Positions 1 to 13,132 are shown, numbered from the stretch's first letter. The stretch: 64,000 nt of DNA from Oryzias latipes (GCF_002234675.1 NC_019866.2:20674802-20738801); one strand, 5' to 3'. The notes: generated from the sequence alone by a model not told the origin. Numbers and translations: made by a program.

Positions 1-3000
1 TGTTGTGTGTAGACGAGAGGATTCCGACCTGCAATGAACGCAATATTCTTTTTTAAGCCCTCGTAGTCCTTGTCTGTGAGGGGCGATAAAACTGTCATGG
101 CGTCTTCTGTGGACTGACACTGTGGACAGACGTACAGGTCGATGTGATTGGCTTCGCTCTGCAGGATGCCCACACAGCGCCCGTTGGTACCAGTTCTGGC
201 AGCGGTCCACAGCCGATGTAAAACCTGCAGGAGAGCCATTGCTGTGCATCAGTACCGGCTTTGGAACAAGACGGCGAATTTTCAGTGGATCCCTTCGAGC
301 CTTACTGGATTCATCGTACGGCGTCCGGCAGATGCAGTACAGCTCCTCGCTGCAGCCTCCTTCCTGGCTGCGCTTGCAGTCGCTGCACACAAAGTCCTCC
401 AACTTCTTGGCTTCTTTCTCCGTGATGCCGACACATGCGCCATGGAACCAGTTGGAGCACAGGTCGCAACCGATGTAAAACCTGGGAGAAAAAGGCAACT
501 TTTACGACAACAACCGGCATCAGTGATGTCTGATGTGCAGGAGATGGTTGGTGCCGAGCGTACTTGGACTCGTCGTAGGGCGTTTTGCAGATACAGTACA
601 GTTTGGTGTCCTTCTTGTGATCTTTTGAGGTAGAAGACAGTTTCTTCTTCTTCTTTTTGTGTTTGGAGTCTCGGTCCTTGTCCTTGTCCCTGTCCTCGTC
701 TTTGTCTCTCTCCCGGTGTCTGTCGCGCTCCTGATCACGCTCCTTTTCTTGATCCCGGTCCCGTTCTCTGTCTTTGTCCCGTTTCTTGGTCTTCTCGTGG
801 TGTCTGTCTCGATCTCTGGCTTTTTTCTCTGTCTCTCTCGTCGTCTCTCTTGCGCTTGTGGGTGGAGGACGGAGGCGCCGTGGCGTGGGGGAGCTGTGGC
901 GGCTGAACGAGGTGGGAGGACTGGGCGGCGGCAGCCGCCTTCACCGTTGCTGCGGCGGCCTGGGTAATGGCAGCCCGGGCCTTCTCCTTTTCTCGCTGTA
1001 GCCTCGCCAAGTCCCTCCTCAGCTCCTCCTGACAGGAAAAGCATTCATGAATAATCTGTTTTGCTCATGTACTGCAGAAACTTTGCATCCCGTCTCACAG
1101 AGTTTACATCTCTGTGGTGGAATTTCTAAAGACCTGCACTTGAAGCTGCAGCTCCTTGTCCAGCAGCGCCCTCTTCTTCAGGATTTTCAGCCTTCAGCTG
1201 CTCTTTGTGTTTGTACAGCAGCGCGGTCAGCTTGGTGGCGTTCTGCTTGGAGCGTTTCTGCTCCACCACCTCTTCTTTTTTCCTTTTCTTAGCGGCCTGC
1301 TTCTCATCCTTTTCTATCTTGTCGAGGATGAACTTCATTACCTGGTTGCACACGATCATTCTGAGGGCAGAAAATTCTATGTGAGGCGAGGCGTTGTCTG
1401 GTTTAGAGAAAAGGAGTCTTCCAGAAAATGTAACATTCAGAAATGAAGTGAGATCAAACTCAGATTGGGTAAATGTGACATTAGGAGACCCAAACCTCTG
1501 GTTCTCCTCTCGTTCTGCAGCAGCCTGGGGTCTTCCTTTGCTTCAGCTGTTCTACTGCAGAATTTTGCTTCACTAACACCTAATATTCATTAGAAAAATG
1601 CAGTTAATAAGAATACAAATCACCTGCAAAGGAATCTTGTTTTCCTCAGGGCCTACCTGCTTCTGCGAGCCGTCTTTAGGACTTAACACCTGCGTGTTCT
1701 GCTCCTGTTCCCTTTTAGCCTCGTTGTGTTTCTTCTTCTTTGGCACATGCTGGACTTGCTGCTGTGGCTGAATCCTTGGAAGCTGCTCCTGAACTCCTGC
1801 TGACGCCTGAATGGTCACCATGTTCTGGAGTTGGTGGGCCTGAATTGGGCCGGTTTTCTGCTGGATCTGGATGGGGAGCTGCAGCTTGATTTGCTGGGGA
1901 ACAGCGCCTCCCTGCTGCTGGGCCTGCGCCTGGATCTGGGCCTGGATCTGAGCTGCAACATGCGGCGGTAGAGGCGGACAGCAGCTGGACTGGCTGTTGG
2001 AGACCTGGAACAGTGATGAGTTGATGCCTGATGGGGGACTGGACCTGGATCTGAGGCTGTGTTTGGACTTGAGACTGACTTTGAGGTTGGAACTGGACTT
2101 GGAGTTTCGCCTGGACTTGGGTTGGGGCTTGGACCTGAAGCTGTTGCGTGACCCGGCCGGTTGTGGGGCCTGCACTGTAAACTGGGGCTGCGTCTGGACG
2201 TGTGACTGAATGTGGAGCTGGGGCTGCAGGGACGAGTGAGTTTGAACTTGGTTTTGCTGCTGAAGCTGGACCTGGACCTGGGGAAGGAGGTGGGATTGGA
2301 TCTGGGGTTGAGGTTGAAGCTGAATTTGGGTCTGTGGCTGGGATAGAAGCTGCGGTTCAGTCTGTGGTTTAGTTTGAAATGATGCTTGTACCTGGTGGAA
2401 CTGGACCTGGGTCGGGGACTGCAGCTGGGCCTGGAATTGTGCTTGGGTTTGAGTCTGCAGCGGGGCCCACACTTTTTGTTGGGGACTGCAGCTGGATTTG
2501 GGTTTGCGGCTGAAGTTGTGCTCTGGGCTGGAACTGAACCTGGATCTGGGGGTGAATCTGAGCAGGAGTCTGGATGTGTGGCATCTGCTGAACCTGTGCG
2601 CACATTTGGGTCTGGAGCTGAAGAGGAGTATGGGCTTGGGGCTGTGGGGGTCTTGTGGGGGACACCACAGAGGAAACGGGTATCCCCTTCACATGAACCT
2701 GCACTGCTGAGATGGTCTGCGGCAGTTGCTGTGTGGATATCAAAGCAGTGGGCTGGACTTGTGCTCGAGTGGGCGGAGTCAGGGGTGGCTGAGGCGAAGG
2801 AGTAATGGGGGAGGCTGTGGGGACTGATACAGAGCCAGGTACAGACACCAGGGCAGGTGGTGTGACTGGAGCTGCAGCCTGCTGAGCCGTCTGAACTGCA
2901 GTCTGAGGTTCTGAGAAAGCTGGAGGCCACCTTGGGGCTGAGCTGCCCTCTGCTCTATCCGAGCTACAACAGGAAAGAAGTGAAGCTTTAAAGTTTGACC

Positions 3001-6000
3001 AGCTTAAAGAAACATCCTCAAAGGAAACACTCAGGGTGTGGAAATCGTCCTTACCTGGCACTGAAGGTGTGGTGGAGGTGGCTGTGACTGGTGTCACAAC
3101 AGCATTTGCTACAGCTGTAAGTGGAGGAACAGAAACTGCAGAGAGGATCTGGGTTGCTGGCTTGGCTGGTGATGGGACGGGACTTTGAGCAGACAGAGCA
3201 GTCATGACTGGGGCAGAAATAGGTGTAAGGGCAGACATTGGAGCCTGGACAGGGCAAGGTAGTGAGGGAGAAACTGGGATTTGGCTCAAGTTGGATGGAG
3301 CTGCTGCAGAAGCAACTTGTATTAGAGACCTGACGGTAACTGCAGATGAAGCAGCTGCAGGAGCAGACATCTGCACTGGAACAGATGTTGGAATTAAGCT
3401 TTGGGCAGGACTGAGGGGCTGTGGGTGGATTTGAGATCTCTGGACTGAAAGCAAACATGTACTCTTAACAGGGGTGGTGTTGGGCGTCAGGGTGGCGTTG
3501 GGTGTAAAAGTGGTGCTGGCCATCTGTGTGGAGTTAGGTATAAGGGCGGTGTTGGTGGTCAGAGTTGTGTTTGGTGTAAAGGTGGTGGTAGATGTCAGGG
3601 AAGCGTTGGGCATTAGGGTAGTGTTTGATGTAAAGATGGTGTTGTTGGGTGTCAGAGCGGTGTTAAGTGTAGAGGTGGTGCTGGGCATCAAGGTGGAGTT
3701 GGGAGTAAAGGTGGCAGTGGATGTCAAGGTGGTGTTAAGTGTAGAGGTGGTGTTGGGCGCCAGGGCGGTGTTTGATGTGAAGGTGGTGTTGGGCACCAGG
3801 GCGGTGTTGGGAACTAGAGTGGTGTTTGGCGTAGAGGTGGTGCTAGGTGTCAGGGCAAAGCTGGGAGTCAAGGTGGTGTTGGATATTGGGGTGGTATTAG
3901 GTGTTAGGGCGGTGTTGGGTATTAGGGCGGTGTTGTGTGCCAGAGAGGTGTTGGGTATCAGGGTGGTGTTGTGTGTTAGGGCGGTGTTGGGTATCAGGGT
4001 GGTGTTGTGTGTCAGGGCGGTGCTGGGTATCAGGGTGGTGTTGTGTGTCAGGGCGGTGCTGGGTATTAGGGTGGTGTTGTGTGTCAGGGGGGTGCTGGGT
4101 ATCAGGGTGGTGTTGTGTGTCAGGGCGGTGCTGGGTATCAGGGTGGTGTTGTGTGTCAGGGCGGTGCTGGGTATTAGGGTGGTGTTGTGTGTCAGGGCGG
4201 TGCTGGGTATTAGGGTGGTGTTGTGTGTCAGGGCGGTGCTGGGTATTAGGGTGGTGTTGTGTGTCAGGGCGGTGTTGGGTATTAGGGTGGTGTTGTGTGT
4301 CAGAGCAGGGATGTGGGTACTGGTTTGGTTCTGTGGGGCTGTGAGACCACGACTTGTCTAGGAGTCACACTCAGGCTTGAGGGAGGCTGGATTGAAACCG
4401 ATGGAGAGGGGGAGGTTAAATACTGCGCTCCAACCAAACCCAGTGACGGGTAGGGACAGGTGATGGTGCAGTGGCAGGGATCTGTGTTTGTAGGGCAGTT
4501 TGAGCCACAGCCTGGGGCAGAGCAGGTGAAGTAGCAACCACTGGGGTTTGAACAGAGGCAGAAACTGGGCTGTGGGCGGAGCTTAAAATTTGTGATGGGC
4601 TTGACATGTGTGTAGGAGCGGCAGTGGTGCCGTCATTTGTGTTTGGGCCATGGAGGATGGAGTTGTGTGGACCTGTGCTTGGACTTGGGTGGGTATCTGG
4701 GTCTGGGCGGGGACAGGTTTTGCAGGAGCAGCAGTTGGGGAAGGGGCAGCAGAGGAGGACGGGGGCATAGGCGTGAAGAGGAAGCGCTGCACCTGACCAT
4801 TGGGCATGGCGGCCTGCATTAACTGCTGACCAGGACCGGGGATGACAGTAACGCCCTGTGGGATGATTTGAAGCTGCCCCTGGGTTTGACCTTGACCTTG
4901 GATCACCACCGTTAGTCCTGGGTTTCCTCCCTGCATAGTTTTAGACAAAACCCATCTTCAGCCTCATAAACGACAACATTCAAGGTTAAATGAAAAAGGG
5001 GTTGTCCTTTACCTGTGCCCCCTGTGTCAGCTGCATAAGCTGAGCCATCGTCAGCTTGACTTGACCCTGCTGGGGTTTTTGGGCCGGAGCAGCAAAGTTC
5101 TGTCCTGCAGGGGCAGGAGATGCTGCTGCAGAACCTGTGACGGCTGGTTGATGATTACGTTTCATCTGGGTCAAAGCCTGCTGAGGTGAAGCTGCACCAA
5201 GAGTTTACATTTGATTAGTTCTTTTTTTTAACATACAACACAAACAACATTAGTTTGCAGAAGTTGAAACCTTGTTGAGCTGCAGCTGAATTTCTCATGG
5301 TGGAGGTAGATGGAGAAACGGGCGCCGCTGTGCTTGTGGTCGTCAGGCCTCCCGTGGTGACGGTCTAAAAACAAAAGTTCAAACATTAGTGAGCGTCCTT
5401 TGGAGCTGCGTTTCATTAAAAGCAAAGCTGGTGGGGTGAGCGTCACTGCACCTGCTGCTGAGCGTTTGAGGACGGGGGCGCAGATCTGAGGTTGATGTTG
5501 CCCGTTGTAGGGTGTAGTGCGCTGTAGGTCCTAAGGTTTGCTGGAGGCCCAGATGGGAAAATACTGACAACTTTCTGCTGACCTGCACCTGTTGATGAGA
5601 GGAGAAAGATGGATGATGAGGACAGAGCAGCACCCTTTTGAAGTAAATGCCCTCAAAAAACAGCAGTTTTATTTTAGACCAGAAGTAATTCAATGAAACG
5701 TGTATGTTTGATTTTCGACAAGAATTCAAAGAAATATGGCTTTTTACTGAAAAACAAAAAGAGAGAAAAATGGTGAGAAATCCTGAGGTATTTATTGAGC
5801 GGCGGGCGCAGTACGATTCTCTAGAGGCAGCGTGTTTTCTGCAACTTTTTTTTCCTGCTTGCCCTGTCCAGCAGCAAACAGATGAGAGCTGCAGGCCTCT
5901 GTTACAATAGTGGGTTCAATAGCGGGTTATGAATCTTCTGACAAACGAGGTGTATATTTGTATAAACCCCTTTTGGATTTAAGACTAAACTTAGTAATGA

Positions 6001-6367
6001 GTAATTTGCACTGATTTCTTGTTAACTGGACGGGAAGGCAAAGAGAAAGACAGTGGGATGTTAGAGATAGAGGATAAAGGAAGTAGAGGATGAAAAGAGG
6101 CAACAAGTAGCTGGAGGTTTCTCATAATTACGATCAAATGTAGATGACAGTCAAAAGTAGGGGTCGACCAATTACCAGTACTGATTTATTTGTTTTTTTA
6201 CTGACTTATTTATTTTTAAATGAACAAAGTTATTTGCTGGTGTTTGTTTTATTCTAAATTTTGATGCCAATATCAAAATTTGCACTTTCACTGCAAATGA
6301 ATATCAGCACCAAATATTGGTTACTGATAATAATAATTAACGACCCTGACATTTTTTTAAAAACAAC

Positions 6368-6619
6368 ACCTCGATCAATCTCCAGGGGAGCCAGTTTAGC
6401 TCGTGCTGGTTTGCGGCGCCTTCCGTCCGTGAAACCCGGGTTCGACTCCGGGCTGCTCCCTGTTCCCTTCTCTACCTCTGCCGGTTCCAAGCCCGGTTTG
6501 AGAAGGTTGTGTCAGGAAGGGCATCGGCGTAAAACATTGCCAAATTTACCATGCGACTCATTCGCTGTGGCGACCCCTGATGGGAGAAGCCGAAAGTGGA
6601 AGACCTCGATCAATCTCCA
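6368..6619 (+). mobile_element. tRNA-derived SINE with target-site duplication (duplicate block copy)
   Basis: Same element as at 31890-32108. The 17-base target-site duplications are at 6368-6384 and 6603-6619. A tRNA-like head with a B-box (GGTTCGACTCC) is followed by a body ending in GCGACCCCTGATGGGA and AAGCCGAAAG. One C is missing in the body relative to the other copy (GGCATCGGCG against GGCATCCGGCG). Confidence 0.8.
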
Positions 6620-7683
6620 CAGACACACTCAAATATTACAAACATACCTGTTGGCTCTAAAAAACCATCACACACATACATCAACATGTACACAATACAA
6701 ATACAGCTTTCAAGCTCATGCTTGTGCAAACAAACACACACAGGTCAAGCATGTTTCATTCATGCTCGCATAATATTTGCGAAAAGTGAGCGGGCAAAGA
6801 GGCGAAAAGTTCAAATATTGGAACTTGCATCCTGTCAACCAATCAGGGACTCAGCTTTGGTCCATGACACGTTGATGATCAGCAGCTAAAGTCCAAAACA
6901 ACATGGAGACTTGGAAGCTGATTGTTGCTTTTTGTTCCCCTCCTAAACTTTATGATATTTTCTTATTTGGATCGAGACAATAACAAAAAAAGGTCCTCTG
7001 AATTTATGTTAATTTTTTCTCCTTCCTGTGACAGAAAGTCATCAACCTGGGTCACAGAGACATGGAAGCACCACTGAAAGCGCCGTCATTCAGACGCAGC
7101 TGCTGCAGTAGATGGTGAAGCTCGCCGTACCGCGAGAGTCTCTGAATGATCTCATGAACCCAGACGTGAAGACGTGGTGACCGATGCTTTTGTAGAGCTC
7201 TTCTAAATAAATAATCCTGGTCTCTCAATGTCATCCGCGTCTTTCACGTGCCAGCAAAACTATTGATAGTAGCTCCTCCCACACGCGGCAGGACACACTT
7301 TTGGAGGAGCAGGGAATCTGACGTGCGTCAACAGCTGTGGCGGATGCAGATTTGCTGCGTGAACCGCGCTCGGTGTGAAAGCAGCATCAAAACATCTTCA
7401 TATCAGCAACATTTGGAAGGCATGAGCTCCAAGCACAACCGTTTCCTGCTCTCTGGAGTAGGAAACGGTCTTCCCAGCAGAGGGCAGCAGGAATGCCGGT
7501 CCGGAGCCGCTGCCAGCCGAAAGGAGCTGTGCCACGTACCATGAGGTCTGTGGTGTCCAATCCCAGGAGCTGGGATTTGGAAAATCTGATGGTTCACTGG
7601 AGTTCAGATGATTCCTCTCAGAGTGTTATTCAAAGAGGCTGTAAGCCCATTTGACCAACATTCTAATGTTAAAAAATGAAATG

Positions 7684-7910
7684 TAGTTTCCCTTTCGGCT
7701 TTTCCCATCAGGGGTCGCCACAGCGAACGAGTCGCATGGTAAACTTGGCAACGTTTTACGCCGGACGCCCTTCCTGACGCAACCTTCTCAAAGCAACTGG
7801 GCTTGGGACCGGCACAGAAGTAGAGAAGGGAACAGGGAGCAGCCCGGAGTCGAACCCTGGTTTCACGGACGGAAGGCGCCGCAAACCAGCACGAGCTAAA
7901 CCGGCTCCCT
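7684..7910 (-). mobile_element. tRNA-derived SINE, inverted (duplicate block copy)
   Basis: Same family as the element at 6385 but in the opposite orientation. It corresponds to 33190-33415 in the second copy and is flanked by the same 20-base direct repeat beginning CTAATGTTAAAAAATG. Confidence 0.8.
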
Positions 7911-8546
7911 AATGTTAAAAAATGAAATACTGGGGAAAAACTGAAAACTAAAATAAAACCGAGAAAGTAGTCAAAATAGACTTTAACTCCTGATAACCTC
8001 CTCCACCTCCTCCTCCTCCTCCTCCTTCTGCTGCTGCTGCTCACCAGAGCTGTTGGTGGTTTGACCCTGTTTAACCCAGGAAGCAAAGGACTGGTGGAAG
8101 TTCTTGTCCTGCTGGAAGGGAACTGTGGAGCCGAGCTTGGAGGCCAGCACCATTTTAGCTCCGGTGGGCGCCTGTCCTGCCCTCAGGGTCGTGGGGGTGC
8201 TGGCTGCAGTGGTGGTGATGGTGGTCGTGGTGGAAGTGGCAGCAGTCGTATTTAGTCTCTGCTGCTCGAGGCGTTTCTACAAACAGAAGACGTTGGTGCT
8301 GGTGGTCAGACGGGTGCGGATGTGGAAGCAGAGAAGGCAGGAGCCGCTCTGGCCGAACTCACCTGCTGAGCTGCCAGTCTGGCCTGCTTCAGCTGATGCT
8401 CCAAATGGGCCTTCACTTCATCTGCTGTCTTTAGAGTGCTGCTGCTTTTGGAGGAGTCTATTCCTTGGGACTTTTCCCTTTCCAGTCTGCAACAACAAAA
8501 AAAGGTGAAGGCTAGAAGGAGAAGGGAATTCCTGATAAAAAGGCAC

Positions 8547-9546
8547 NNNNNNNNNNNNNNNNNNNNNNNNNNNNNNNNNNNNNNNNNNNNNNNNNNNNNN
8601 NNNNNNNNNNNNNNNNNNNNNNNNNNNNNNNNNNNNNNNNNNNNNNNNNNNNNNNNNNNNNNNNNNNNNNNNNNNNNNNNNNNNNNNNNNNNNNNNNNNN
8701 NNNNNNNNNNNNNNNNNNNNNNNNNNNNNNNNNNNNNNNNNNNNNNNNNNNNNNNNNNNNNNNNNNNNNNNNNNNNNNNNNNNNNNNNNNNNNNNNNNNN
8801 NNNNNNNNNNNNNNNNNNNNNNNNNNNNNNNNNNNNNNNNNNNNNNNNNNNNNNNNNNNNNNNNNNNNNNNNNNNNNNNNNNNNNNNNNNNNNNNNNNNN
8901 NNNNNNNNNNNNNNNNNNNNNNNNNNNNNNNNNNNNNNNNNNNNNNNNNNNNNNNNNNNNNNNNNNNNNNNNNNNNNNNNNNNNNNNNNNNNNNNNNNNN
9001 NNNNNNNNNNNNNNNNNNNNNNNNNNNNNNNNNNNNNNNNNNNNNNNNNNNNNNNNNNNNNNNNNNNNNNNNNNNNNNNNNNNNNNNNNNNNNNNNNNNN
9101 NNNNNNNNNNNNNNNNNNNNNNNNNNNNNNNNNNNNNNNNNNNNNNNNNNNNNNNNNNNNNNNNNNNNNNNNNNNNNNNNNNNNNNNNNNNNNNNNNNNN
9201 NNNNNNNNNNNNNNNNNNNNNNNNNNNNNNNNNNNNNNNNNNNNNNNNNNNNNNNNNNNNNNNNNNNNNNNNNNNNNNNNNNNNNNNNNNNNNNNNNNNN
9301 NNNNNNNNNNNNNNNNNNNNNNNNNNNNNNNNNNNNNNNNNNNNNNNNNNNNNNNNNNNNNNNNNNNNNNNNNNNNNNNNNNNNNNNNNNNNNNNNNNNN
9401 NNNNNNNNNNNNNNNNNNNNNNNNNNNNNNNNNNNNNNNNNNNNNNNNNNNNNNNNNNNNNNNNNNNNNNNNNNNNNNNNNNNNNNNNNNNNNNNNNNNN
9501 NNNNNNNNNNNNNNNNNNNNNNNNNNNNNNNNNNNNNNNNNNNNNN
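8547..9546. other. Assembly gap of exactly 1000 N
   Basis: Unbroken run of N from 8547 to 9546. The round length indicates a scaffolding gap of arbitrary size. It separates the duplicated BPTF fragment on the left from the contig carrying SMURF2 exon 1, KPNA2 and BPTF on the right. Confidence 0.99.
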
Positions 9547-9944
9547 CAGTTTACTAGACAACAGCAATTCAATGCAGCTAAAAAAGAATTGCAGTACGTT
9601 CCCTTTATAGAGCACATTATAGGTCCTCAGACACTTGGTCTCTTCTTTCTTTCCATTGATCTAAAGAAAAACGTTTAGCAGATGCACATGCATTTTCCCT
9701 CATAAAATCTTCATTTTAAGTGCAACTTAAGATTTGAAAACCAATGAAAAGTACAGGTCAAACCTGGCTTTATGCATTTTACTTTTATTCATCATATGCT
9801 TTATTGAACAGAGATCTTGATAAAAATATGAAGCTACCTAACATTAAGATACATTTATTTTGTAATCCAAATATTCTACCCAACATGCCTGAACGGACTC
9901 CTAATTTAATGTGATTTCTTAGTAAAATCTCCAAATTGCAGTTA

Positions 9945-10175
9945 TAGTCTTTGAGATCTGACTAAACCGTCCTTGTGGTAAAGTGTCCGCCCTGAAAGTG
10001 GAAGGTCGTGAGTTCAAATCCCAGACAAGCCATACCTAAAGGCTCAAAGTGGGACCCAGTGCCTCCCTGCTTGAAAAATCAATAAAGGGGGATTAAACCA
10101 CCAAATAGTTCCCAAGCACAGCGGTGTCTGCACCTCAACACTGCCCCAGGGGATGGGTCAAATGTGGACTTTTAA
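9945..10175 (+). mobile_element. tRNA-derived SINE, second family
   Basis: The head has an A-box-like stretch (TGGTAAAGTGTCCGCC) and a B-box-like stretch (GAGTTCAAATCCC) spaced as in a tRNA promoter. The tail is the common fish motif GGGGATGGGTCAAATG. No intact tRNA fold is expected. A reverse-strand tail of the same type occurs at about 42560-42615. Confidence 0.7.
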
Positions 10176-11544
10176 CTTTTTGATGTTTCCTGTACCTTCT
10201 TCATCTTGCTGTCATCTTTGTTTTCTGACAAAAACACATCTAGTATGGACTAACCTGCTAAGTGGTTCCAACGCTCCATGTCTGATGTCATCACAAAAAT
10301 TTTAACAGCATTTTTTTGGAATTACATTTGACTGGACAACTTCTCAGAGCAGCACACGCCCTTCTACAGACTCCAGATGTGCAAATTGAAGTGACAGACA
10401 GATGAGCTGCTCACAATGTTTTTAAGTAAAAATGAGTGGACTTAATTATATTCGTGGCAATTTACAACTTAATAACCATCATCATTTAACTATGGCTTCA
10501 TGTGCAGACAGCTATATGGACTTGTGAGATGTTTGAATTCTGTTGTGGTTTCAATAACTCCACATGCAATGGGCAGAGGTTGTTGGGCTGGGTATAGAAT
10601 GAGGTATTTAAAAAAAAATAAAAAAATCAAATTGCCTCAAACTATTGAATATCTAAAAAATAATTATCATTCCAGATCAATTTTTGATGCTCAAGATGAA
10701 TTATTTTATAAAAGGCATCATGCTTGTTGATTCGGTTAATGCTCAGTAACAACAAGGAATTTGGTACTGCTTAAACTTTCTTAAAAATTATGTTGCGTAG
10801 AGAACTTTGTTTTTTTTTTTCTTGTTTGTTTCTTTGTCAGTTCGTTTGATTACGAAAAAAATGGACACATAAAAATGTTTTTGAGATGTATGAGAAAAAG
10901 CAAAAAACAAAACAAAAAAAAGGACAAAAGCGGTCAACACAAAATACGGCCCACAAACATGTGACCCACCAGGTGATTACTTACTCAATGACCGCCAATA
11001 ACACTATAATCAAAAACACACAAAAAAAACAATATTCAGTCCCCCTAATAAAAACCACAGTTAATTCATTCATTCACCTACACTTGTATCAAATTTGGGG
11101 CATTGGTATCAAAAAGTTTGGAATAGTACCCATCCTTAAAAATCACCTTTCAGTTTATATTTGGGTTGATTTAAATTGTCTGTCATTACATTATAATTAC
11201 AGCAGAATTGGAGAAATTTGAATAGTTTTTTAATAGTCCAATTTTGAACCTTGCTCAGTTTAAATGTTGAGTTATATGAAATCTTATTCATAAGAAAAGC
11301 TAGTTTCAGAACAGAAAAATTCAATCAAATCAGACTGAATTTGTAAATTAGAATCTTTTGAATTCTAAATCATACGGATTGTAGAATTTAACAGCGCCGT
11401 AAAAATTCAATTGAATTTAAAGTTTTAAATACAAATATATTTATTATATCTACAGAGGTAAAACAGTTTTTCAGACTGAACTGTAAGTGGTTTGGTTGAT
11501 GTTGTAAAGTTAGATCATAGGAGTTGACTGGTTTACATACCAAG

Positions 11545-12235
11545 CTACTAGAGCTGTGAAGGTGTGGGATTTCTGATTAACGCTGTGACGAACCAGCAGG
11601 GGGCGCGGTATCGCGGTTAACCGAAGCCACCCTCCCTGGCTTCACCTGTGCTCTCTGGCACAGACATCTTCTCAGAATATTATATATTGCCCAGTAATAA
11701 ACGACACTGCAGACACTTTGTCACGTTGCGCTGCCTAAAATAGTTCCCATACAAAACATGTAGTGATATTCATCGAAATCTAACAGTGAAGGAGAACAGT
11801 AATAAACTCCATGTCGCGCACTCAAGAACGCACGCAGCTTGTAATGGTAATGAATACAATGGAAATTAATAATTAGAACGCAGTAAATTTGTCGTATTTC
11901 CTCGCGAGACAGAAATTGATAGAATAGATTTTGTAGAATAAGAATGTGTATGTGCTTCTGAAACCACGTGCGTGCGTGCGTGTGTAAGTAGAGGGAGGGC
12001 ATGCAACGTAGAGGGAGTGAGAGGCACGGCGCAGGGAGTGAAGGAGAACAGTAATAAAAGGTTTCCCCCAGAAACCCTTGAAGTCTGAACACAGGACTAG
12101 CAGAAAAAGTAAATTATCAGCAATGATAAATGTGTTTAATGTGTTTATTATAGTTCCAATCACACACCATATGCAGAACTTTCAAAACAAACAAAAAAAA
12201 AAGTGCGGTGATGCGGTTATCGTCACACCCCTTGC
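11545..12235. mobile_element. hAT-like non-autonomous element with embedded repeats
   Basis: The left end reads GCTGTGAAGGTGTGGGATTT and the right end GATGCGGTTATCGTCACACC, resembling fish hAT MITE termini. The internal phrase AGTGAAGGAGAACAGTAATAAA occurs twice, at about 11787 and 12035. No transposase ORF is present. The assignment rests on the ends and is tentative. Confidence 0.45.
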
Positions 12236-12998
12236 TGGTTACCCAGTGAACTGACCCGGTCTCCTTTCCATTTGTTCTCAAGCTGGCTTTGAACAGAAAC
12301 CGTTGCCTCTTAGATATTCCTAGAACACTATTTAACTAATGTGCTCTATGGCAGGCTAGTGTACAATTCACAATAGCCTTTACTTGAGTCTCTTCTGACA
12401 GATTTTATGCTGCATTCCCGCCGGATGGGATTTGTGCATCAAATTCTCGTGTGCTGCCTCTCTTTGTTTGCACATCAAATTTACTGCTTGACGCCCCAGC
12501 TGCGGAGCTACCGCCAATGTTTTGACGGACTTCATTTGTTGCCACGTCATGGAAAAAATGGATAATGTTGAGCAAATTTTGGAGAGCTCCACAAAAGTGC
12601 CGGCAAGCCCGTCGTCGAGTCTGGGTTCACCAGATCCTTCAGAGTCTCTCCCGGTGCACTTCACTCCTGCTGAGAGAGCTGGGCCATGGGTACGGACGTT
12701 TTAAACGTTACTTCCATTTGACTGTGGCCCAGTTTGAGCAATAACCCACTGGGGGGAAAATTAAAAATAAAATTGGGGGGGGTCTTTTTATTATTGTCTT
12801 GATGAAAATAAAATAATCATAAGCGCACGGAGCTGAAGCGATCATCATGACGGCTCCCGCTCTCCATCTGCTAGCAGCCAACCGCCCGCGGGCTAGTATC
12901 GCGAGCGCCGCTGCCCAGTGTCACATTGCTGGACCCTAAGCGGTGGTGCTCACTCACTCAATCCTCCTTCTTTGCTCGCTATGCTGAATTGCCGGAGA

Positions 12999-13132
12999 CT
13001 GTCCTGGTCACAGTTGGGCGAAGGCAGGCGACGCCCTGGACAGGTCAGACCATGGATGTCGTCGTAGCGGGCTTCATGGATGGCGACCTGTCCAGGGTGT
13101 ATCCCGCCTTCGCCCAACAGTAACCGGGACAG
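12999..13132. repeat. Imperfect inverted repeat from a dispersed fish repeat
   Basis: Arms at about 12999-13046 and 13085-13132 carry the sentence GGGCGAAGGC..CCCTGGACAGGT in opposite orientations, so the stretch can fold into a hairpin. Related single copies lie at 48280-48370 and 57480-57590. Confidence 0.6.

Larger units (their letters stand above)
1..8546 (-). pseudogene. BPTF: Duplicate fragment of BPTF (exons 15-26), probable assembly artefact
   Basis: This block repeats 25508-34053 in the same orientation and has exactly the same length (8546 bases). The exons equivalent to BPTF 26 back to 15 lie at 29-224, 306-481, 564-1028, 1134-1360, 1496-1579, 1624-2963, 3055-4930, 5013-5191, 5271-5364, 5452-5588, 8045-8276 and 8363-8486. 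Introns, SINEs and target-site duplications are copied too. The differences I found are single-base indels, mostly in short homopolymers, and most of these exons contain at least one, so the reading frame is broken repeatedly; the copy at 25508 keeps the frame. The block ends at the N gap before exon 14. A true tandem duplicate would be expected to show substitutions, so I infer an unpolished duplicate contig end. Whether it continues left of the window is not visible. Confidence 0.9.

Noticed and set aside
3901-4320. Telomere-like TTAGGG/GTATTAGGG motifs
   Set aside because: GGTATTAGGGTGG is part of the coding 36-bp unit of BPTF exon 20; there is no TTAGGG tandem array.
1-8546. A genuine tandem BPTF paralogue
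   Set aside because: The copy differs from 25508-34053 by single-base indels with no substitutions that I noticed, has the same SINE insertions, and ends at an N gap. Frameshifts in most exons fit assembly error better than divergence.
8418-9617. Long open frames spanning 8420-9617
   Set aside because: They consist almost entirely of N and have no sequence support.
9960-10035. Functional tRNA gene in SMURF2 intron 1
   Set aside because: The A- and B-box text is followed directly by a SINE body (GGGGATGGGTCAAATG). The stems do not close cleanly.
12522-12704. Small plus-strand protein (MTDFICCHVMEKMDNVEQ...)
   Set aside because: 60 codons with no recognised domain, no splice signals and a location among transposon debris. 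I cannot support it as a gene.
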